In this document: in pieces, positions 59,932 through 64,000 of the stretch
Layout: each line of letters begins with the position of its first letter
How positions within the stretch are numbered: the stretch's first letter is position 1
Assembly: GCF_003937945.1 (NCBI RefSeq)
Contig: NZ_RSEC01000059.1
Span: forward strand, 417,422-481,421
Direction: 5' to 3'
Origin: Amycolatopsis eburnea
GTDB taxonomy: Bacteria; Actinomycetota; Actinomycetes; Mycobacteriales; Pseudonocardiaceae
DNA length: 64,000 nt
Notes under the pieces: generated by a model
Database searches by the model: none
Told to the model about the DNA's origin: nothing
What the model saw: only the letters and a program-made list of their open reading frames with translations
Position numbers and translations under genes: made by a program

Positions 59932-60229
59932 CGCGCCTCCGCTCGGCCGGCCGTCGGGATCGTCCGACGGTACCTGGTGGACCGCGCGGCGCGACGCTGC
60001 CAATAGTGTCTGCGGATTCGACCGACCGGGGTGGCCCGGATACGCAGCGCACTTACCCGTGGTCCGAATTCTTTTGACGGTTTTCGATTCCGATGGGAAA
60101 CAACCCGTTCATTCGGGTTTCCTGTTTTCGGGGTGCGGGAGCGCTGGACGTCACGTGCCGCTGGCGCTCGCGTCTTGAATGACTCATTCAGGACATCGCG
60201 GCTACTGAGAAGACCCCAATCCGGGCGCG
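59932..60229. other. Intergenic region with A+T-rich island
   Basis: 298 bp between the hypX start and the 3' end of the GAF/PucR gene. It holds an unusually A+T-rich patch (60065-60125) with an AACCCG-N6-CGGGTT dyad (60102-60119), and the collapsed palindrome at 60172-60194. No convincing gene is seen. The hypX promoter must lie here, but I could not pick -35/-10 elements with confidence. Confidence 0.5.
60172..60194. repeat. Collapsed copy of the 53-bp palindromic element
   Basis: GTCTTGAATGACTCATTCAG plus GAC: the outer half of one arm joined to the outer half of the other through TGAATGA, with the central 30 bp missing. The left flank (GCTCGCGTCTTG) resembles that of copy 2 (ACTCGCGTCTTG), and ACATC follows both. 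It lies 3' of the leftward GAF/PucR gene. Confidence 0.7.
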
Positions 60230-61969
60230 TCAACCCGGCTGCGGAGGACGGCGGGACAGGCCGCGGGCGACGTCCAGGACCGTCAACGCCGACCGGGCTT
60301 CGACGGCCGCCGACGGGTTGCGCAGGTCCAGCTGCGTCAACGTCTCGATGCGGCGCAGGCGCTGGCTGATCGTGTTGGGGTGCACCAAGAGCGCCTGCGC
60401 GGTCGCTTGGCGGTCCAGGTGGTGGGTCAGGTGGGCGCGCAGGGTGGCCACCAGTGCGGTGCCGTGTTGCTCGTCGTGGCGGAGCAGCGGGCCGAGGGTG
60501 CGTTCGGCGTACCGGTGCAGCGGTTCCGGGTCGTCGAGGCGGAGCAGGAGGCCGGCCACGCCCAGTCCGTCGAGGGTGACGACGCCGCCGCCCGGTCCGG
60601 CTACGGCGAGTGCGCCCTTGGCGGTGCGGTAGGCCTCGGCGAACTCGTGGTCGGTGGGTTCGGACACCGCGACCGTCGCGGAGGCGACGCCGACCGCGGC
60701 GGAAAGAGCTCTGCGCAGGGATTCGGCGGCTTCGGGGCCGGTCGCCGGGAGCGGCCAGAGGGCCACGACGGCGTCCCGGTGCTGGGCCACCAGGGGGCGC
60801 GGGGTGATGGTGGACGCCAGCCGGTTGGCCTCGTCCGTCGCGCGGCGCCGCGCCTGGGTCGCGCTGCCTCGTCCGGTGGGGTCGATCCGTCCGACCAGTG
60901 CGCGGTGGGGCCGGGTCAGGTCGTGGCCCAGCAGGCGGGCGCGGTGGCGCACCGCCTCCGCGCGCGGGTCCGCGCCGGCGAGCAGCTCGGCCAGCAGCTC
61001 GCCGCGCAGGTTCTGTTCGACTTCCAGGGCGGTGCGCCGGCGGAGCAGCTCGAGCGACAGCACCACCGAGGCGTGTTCCAGGGCCCGGCGGTCCACAGGG
61101 GACAGTGGGCCGGGGTGGCGGGGGAGCCAGACGCGGGCGGGTACCTCCCCGGAGAGGACGACGTCGGCGACGACGTGGCCGTCCTGTTCGCGGACCAGCT
61201 CGCCGCCCGGCGCGGCCGGGGTCCAGCCGCCCCCGGGCGGGTCGGCGGGCGGGCCGGCCGCCGCCAGCACCTCACCGCGCGCGTCCTGCAGCACCACGGG
61301 GGTGTCGAGCAGGTCGTGGAGGGCGGCGGCGATGCCGGACATCCCACCGGCGCGGACGGCCACCCGGAGCAGGCGCTCGTGGATCCGCTCGGAGCGGGTC
61401 ACCAGCTCGTGCTGCTCGCGCAGGTTCTCCACCAGCCGGGCGGAGGTGATCGCGATCGCGGCGTGCTCGGCCAGCAGCTGCAGGCGCCCGGTCTCCTCGG
61501 CGTCGAACTCGTGCACCGCCGAGCGGTAGCTGTTGAGGGTGCCGATCACGCCGGACGCGGTGACGAGCGGGACCGACAGCATCGACCGGTAGTCCTGGTC
61601 GTGGGCGACCCCGCCCCAGATGAACCCCGGTTCGAGCGAGATGTCGCTGACGGCGGCCGGGCGTCCGGAGCGGTAGGCCCGGCTCGACGGCGCGCCGCTG
61701 TGCGCGTCGGTCTCCAGCCGGACCGGGTGATCGGAGTTGACCCGCGCGACGTAGGTGTCCGACAGCCCGCTCCACCCCGCGATCACCAGAGCGGTTTCCC
61801 CGGCGTCGGGCACCAGCACGCCGCAGAAGTCGAGCCCGAGCAGCTGCCGGGCGGTCGAGGCGATGAGGTTCAGGACTTCCCGCAGGCCACGGCCGGAGTT
61901 CACGGCCGAGGTGAGCGTGCCGATCGCCGCCAGCCAGGTGTGCAGCTCGTGCTCGTCGTCCACGAGCAA
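60230..61969 (-). CDS. GAF-domain PucR/CdaR-family regulator
   Basis: A 579-residue regulator. An N-terminal GAF domain (about 20-180; EVLNLIASTARQLLGLDFCG, MLSVPLVTASGVIGTLNSYR) is followed by a middle region with a GGDEF-like PucR module and a C-terminal HTH_30 (about 520-570; RQATAQALLVHPNTISQRLR). The start is uncertain: TTG at 61969 or GTG at 61963, without a clear ribosome binding site. It is divergent from the aldehyde dehydrogenase-MFS operon (62083), its probable target. Confidence 0.85.
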   Translation of the reverse strand: MLVDDEHELHTWLAAIGTLTSAVNSGRGLREVLNLIASTARQLLGLDFCGVLVPDAGETALVIAGWSGLSDTYVARVNSDHPVRLETDAHSGAPSSRAYRSGRPAAVSDISLEPGFIWGGVAHDQDYRSMLSVPLVTASGVIGTLNSYRSAVHEFDAEETGRLQLLAEHAAIAITSARLVENLREQHELVTRSERIHERLLRVAVRAGGMSGIAAALHDLLDTPVVLQDARGEVLAAAGPPADPPGGGWTPAAPGGELVREQDGHVVADVVLSGEVPARVWLPRHPGPLSPVDRRALEHASVVLSLELLRRRTALEVEQNLRGELLAELLAGADPRAEAVRHRARLLGHDLTRPHRALVGRIDPTGRGSATQARRRATDEANRLASTITPRPLVAQHRDAVVALWPLPATGPEAAESLRRALSAAVGVASATVAVSEPTDHEFAEAYRTAKGALAVAGPGGGVVTLDGLGVAGLLLRLDDPEPLHRYAERTLGPLLRHDEQHGTALVATLRAHLTHHLDRQATAQALLVHPNTISQRLRRIETLTQLDLRNPSAAVEARSALTVLDVARGLSRRPPQPG

Positions 61970-62082
61970 GGAGTGTTTCAGAAGACACCGTGATCGTCGA
62001 ATTGTGTCTCCTGCGACATATCGAAGCGGGGGCCGCGGAAGTCAGACTCCGAAGCGACCCACCCGCCAGAGAAAGGGCCGGA

Positions 62083-63573
62083 ATGTCGACGACGACCGCT
62101 TCGACCCCCGTGCACGCCCAGTCCGACCAGAGCGCCGGCCGCCCGGTGCTCGACCCCGCCACCGGCGCCGTCCTCCGCACCGTGCCCGACAGCTCGCTCG
62201 CCGAGGTCGATGCGGCCGTCGCCCGCGCCCGCGCGGCGTTCCTCGACGGCCCGTGGCCGGCCCTGACCCGGACCGCGCGCGGCCGGTTGCTGCTGCGCGC
62301 GGCGGACGTCGTCGAGGCGGCCGCCGAGGACCTCTACCGGCTCGAGACGCGCAACAACGGCCGCCCGGTCACCGAGACCCGTGCCCAGCTGTCGCGGGTC
62401 CCCGAGTGGTTCCGCTACAACGCGGGGTTGCTGGCCGCCCAGCGGGACGCCGTGCTGCCGTCCGACGGGCCGTACCTGACCTACCAGCGCCGGGCCCCGC
62501 TCGGCGTCTGCGGGATCATCACCCCGTTCAACCACCCGTTGCTGATCCTCGCGCGCAGCCTGTCCGCGGCGCTGGCGACCGGCAACACCGTCGTGGTGAA
62601 GCCGTCCGAGACCACGCCACTGTCCACTTTGGCCATGGCCGGACTGCTCGCGGAGGCCGGGATCCCGGACGGCGTGGTGAACGTGGTGACCGGCGGGCGC
62701 GAGGTCGGGGAGCGGCTGACCGGGCACCCGGACATCGCCAAGATCACCCTGACCGGCGGCACCGAGGCCGGGCGCGCGGCCGCCGTCGCCACCGCGCACC
62801 GGTTCGCCAGGGTGACCGCCGAGCTCGGCGGCAAGACCCCGATCGTCGTGTTCGACGACATCGACCCCGTCGCCGCCGCCGAAGGTGCCGCGTTCGCCGC
62901 CTTCGTGGCGGCCGGGCAGTCCTGTGTGGCCGGTTCCCGGTTCCTGGTCCAGCGCGCGGGTTACGACCGGTTCGTCACGGCTTTGGCCCGGCGCGCCGAG
63001 GCGATCCGGATCGGCGACCCGTCGGACCCGGCCACGCAGCTCGGGCCGCTGGTCAGCGCGGCGCAGCGGGACAAGGTCCTGGCGCTGGTCGAGGCCGGCC
63101 GCGCCGAGGGCGCCCGCGTCGCCGCCGGTGGCGGTGTCCCGGACCTGCCCGCGCCGCTGGACGGCGGGTTCTTCGTCCGGCCCACCGTGCTCGCCGACGC
63201 GACGATGGACATGCGGGTGGCGCGGGAAGAGATCTTCGGCCCGGTCGCCGTCGTGGTGCCCTTCGACGACGAAGCCGACGCGATCGCGAAGGCCAACGAC
63301 AACCGGTTCGGGCTCGGTGCCGGCGTCTGGACCCGCGACCTGGCCCGCGGGCACCGCGTGGCCGACCGGATCCACGCCGGGATGGTCTGGGTCAACGACC
63401 ACCACCGGCTCGAACCGTCCCTGCCGTGGGGCGGGATCAAGGAGTCCGGGACCGGCCGCGACGCCGGCACCGAGTCCTTCGACGACTTCACCTGGCTCAA
63501 GACCGTCGTCGTGCGCACCGCCGCCGACGACGTCGACTGGTACGGCTCCGCCGTCCCGGGCCGCCTCAACTGA
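62083..63573 (+). CDS. NAD(P)-dependent aldehyde dehydrogenase
   Basis: A 496-residue ALDH. PLGVCGIITPFNHPLLILAR (about 142-161), the catalytic Glu in ELGGKTP, and the nucleophile in AGQSCVAGSR (Cys about 285), plus REEIFGPV and GGIKESGTG near the end. It is full length. The substrate is unknown; the next gene is an MFS transporter, so the pair may take up and oxidise an aldehyde or alcohol-derived compound. The ATG at 62083 follows GGGCCGGA, a weak ribosome binding site; an upstream start at 61990 would add 31 residues of atypical sequence. Confidence 0.88.
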   Translation: MSTTTASTPVHAQSDQSAGRPVLDPATGAVLRTVPDSSLAEVDAAVARARAAFLDGPWPALTRTARGRLLLRAADVVEAAAEDLYRLETRNNGRPVTETRAQLSRVPEWFRYNAGLLAAQRDAVLPSDGPYLTYQRRAPLGVCGIITPFNHPLLILARSLSAALATGNTVVVKPSETTPLSTLAMAGLLAEAGIPDGVVNVVTGGREVGERLTGHPDIAKITLTGGTEAGRAAAVATAHRFARVTAELGGKTPIVVFDDIDPVAAAEGAAFAAFVAAGQSCVAGSRFLVQRAGYDRFVTALARRAEAIRIGDPSDPATQLGPLVSAAQRDKVLALVEAGRAEGARVAAGGGVPDLPAPLDGGFFVRPTVLADATMDMRVAREEIFGPVAVVVPFDDEADAIAKANDNRFGLGAGVWTRDLARGHRVADRIHAGMVWVNDHHRLEPSLPWGGIKESGTGRDAGTESFDDFTWLKTVVVRTAADDVDWYGSAVPGRLN

Positions 63574-63593
63574 CCTCGGCAAAGGAGCCGACC

Positions 63594-64000
63594 ATGGCGA
63601 ACACCCCCACCCCGGCGCCGGGGTCCTGGCGCACCGTCGTCACCCGCACCCAGTGGCTCGTGCTGGCCGGCACGACCATGGGCTGGGCCCTCGACGGGTT
63701 CGCGGGCAGCCTGTACGCGCTGATCCTCGGCCCGGCCATGACGGAGCTGCTGCCGCACAGCGGGATCCACCCCGCGGCAGGCTCCATCGGCCTGTACGGC
63801 GGCCTGACCGTCGCGCTCTTCCTGGTCGGCTGGGGCACCGGCGGGATCCTCTTCGGCATCCTCGCCGACTACTTCGGCCGGGTCCGGGTGCTCTCGGCCG
63901 GGATCGTCACCTACGCCGTGTTCACCGCACTCGCCGCCTTCGCGGACACGTGGTGGCAGCTGGGCCTGCTGCGGTTCGTCGCCGGGCTCGGCTCCGGGGT
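63594..64000 (+). CDS. MFS transporter, N-terminal fragment
   Basis: The first 135 codons only; the gene runs off the right edge. RTQWLVLAGTTMGWALDGFA then GSLYALILGP is the first helix of AAHS/sialate-type H+ symporters with the MGWALDGFD-like motif. GWGTGGILFGILADYFGRVR is the conserved loop 2-3 (G-x-LaDr-x-GR-kr-x). ATG with AAAGGAG, 20 bp after the ALDH stop, so the two are an operon. Substrate unknown; an organic acid or aromatic acid is likely for this family. Confidence 0.85.
   Translation, partial: MANTPTPAPGSWRTVVTRTQWLVLAGTTMGWALDGFAGSLYALILGPAMTELLPHSGIHPAAGSIGLYGGLTVALFLVGWGTGGILFGILADYFGRVRVLSAGIVTYAVFTALAAFADTWWQLGLLRFVAGLGSG

Noticed and set aside
16182..60194. The four related palindromes as a CRISPR array or attachment sites
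   Set aside because: They are tens of kilobases apart, have no spacers, cas genes or integrase, and sit at gene 3' ends.
1..64000. Secondary-metabolite biosynthetic cluster
   Set aside because: No PKS, NRPS, terpene, lanthipeptide or similar core gene is seen; the LAL regulator alone is not evidence.

Overview
The window is a gene-dense chromosomal stretch (very high G+C, short intergenic gaps, many ATGA/GTGA start-stop overlaps, GTG and TTG starts, some apparently leaderless promoters). The gene content (PucR-, LuxR-, MmyB- and TetR-type regulators, UspA proteins, a PASTA-less Ser/Thr kinase with WD40 repeats, SulP, class III CoA-transferases) points to a filamentous actinomycete. Pseudonocardiaceae, for example Amycolatopsis, is my best guess; this is inference, since no rRNA or marker gene is present. 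I see no tRNA, rRNA, CRISPR array, complete insertion sequence or prophage.

Layout. 1-8.0 kb: regulators and small enzymes (ATPase regulator fragment, PucR, Ser/Thr kinase with WD40 repeats, VOC protein, a decayed SDR gene, a TetR/Dabb switch, an F420-type LLM oxidoreductase next to a LysR, a small membrane protein). 8.0-11.1 kb: PucR regulator followed by a D-amino-acid-dehydrogenase-like flavoenzyme behind a 17-bp dyad, then a transposase remnant. 11.2-16.1 kb: stress block (GreA-like factor; a fully overlapping operon UspA-MarR-DUF488-small Cys protein under a 29-bp dyad; a COG2345-type regulator; an EamA exporter; a second UspA). 16.2-28.1 kb: TrmB/LuxR-type regulator divergent from a secreted S53 protease, VOC and SRPBCC proteins, a large LuxR ATPase, aldo/keto reductase, an MmyB-type regulator coupled to a DUF6461 protein, and an ArsR-SulP operon. 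28.3-40.0 kb: IclR-like regulator and a 3,640-residue secreted protein whose C-terminal third is calcium-binding RTX repeats. 40.2-42.9 kb: secreted SMP-30 lactonase and PQQ-type sugar dehydrogenase behind a CebR-like operator. 43.3-58.1 kb: a two-armed catabolic island. 58.2-64 kb: an orphan HypX-like protein, a GAF/PucR regulator and a divergent aldehyde dehydrogenase-MFS pair cut by the window edge.

The most interesting unit is the island at 43.3-58.1 kb. A leftward four-gene operon (class III CoA-transferase, CitE-type lyase, kynurenine-formamidase-like cyclase, MmgE/PrpD) diverges from a rightward nine-gene operon (complete branched-chain-type ABC importer, second MmgE/PrpD, Asp/Glu/hydantoin racemase, FAD dehydrogenase, hydantoinase/dihydroorotase-like amidohydrolase), followed by a convergent IclR gene. 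The same 17-bp site, GTTTCGC-N5-GGAAC, lies just downstream of the predicted start of transcription in front of both arms and of the IclR gene, which ties the 14 genes into one regulon. The enzymes suggest uptake of a small polar, probably cyclic amide or imide, ring opening, isomerisation, CoA activation and retro-aldol cleavage. I do not recognise this gene set as a described pathway.

A second theme is a family of nested palindromes (53 bp, arms built on TGAATGASTCATTCA) at gene 3' ends, with three full copies and one collapsed copy, plus single copies of two other long palindromes of similar design.
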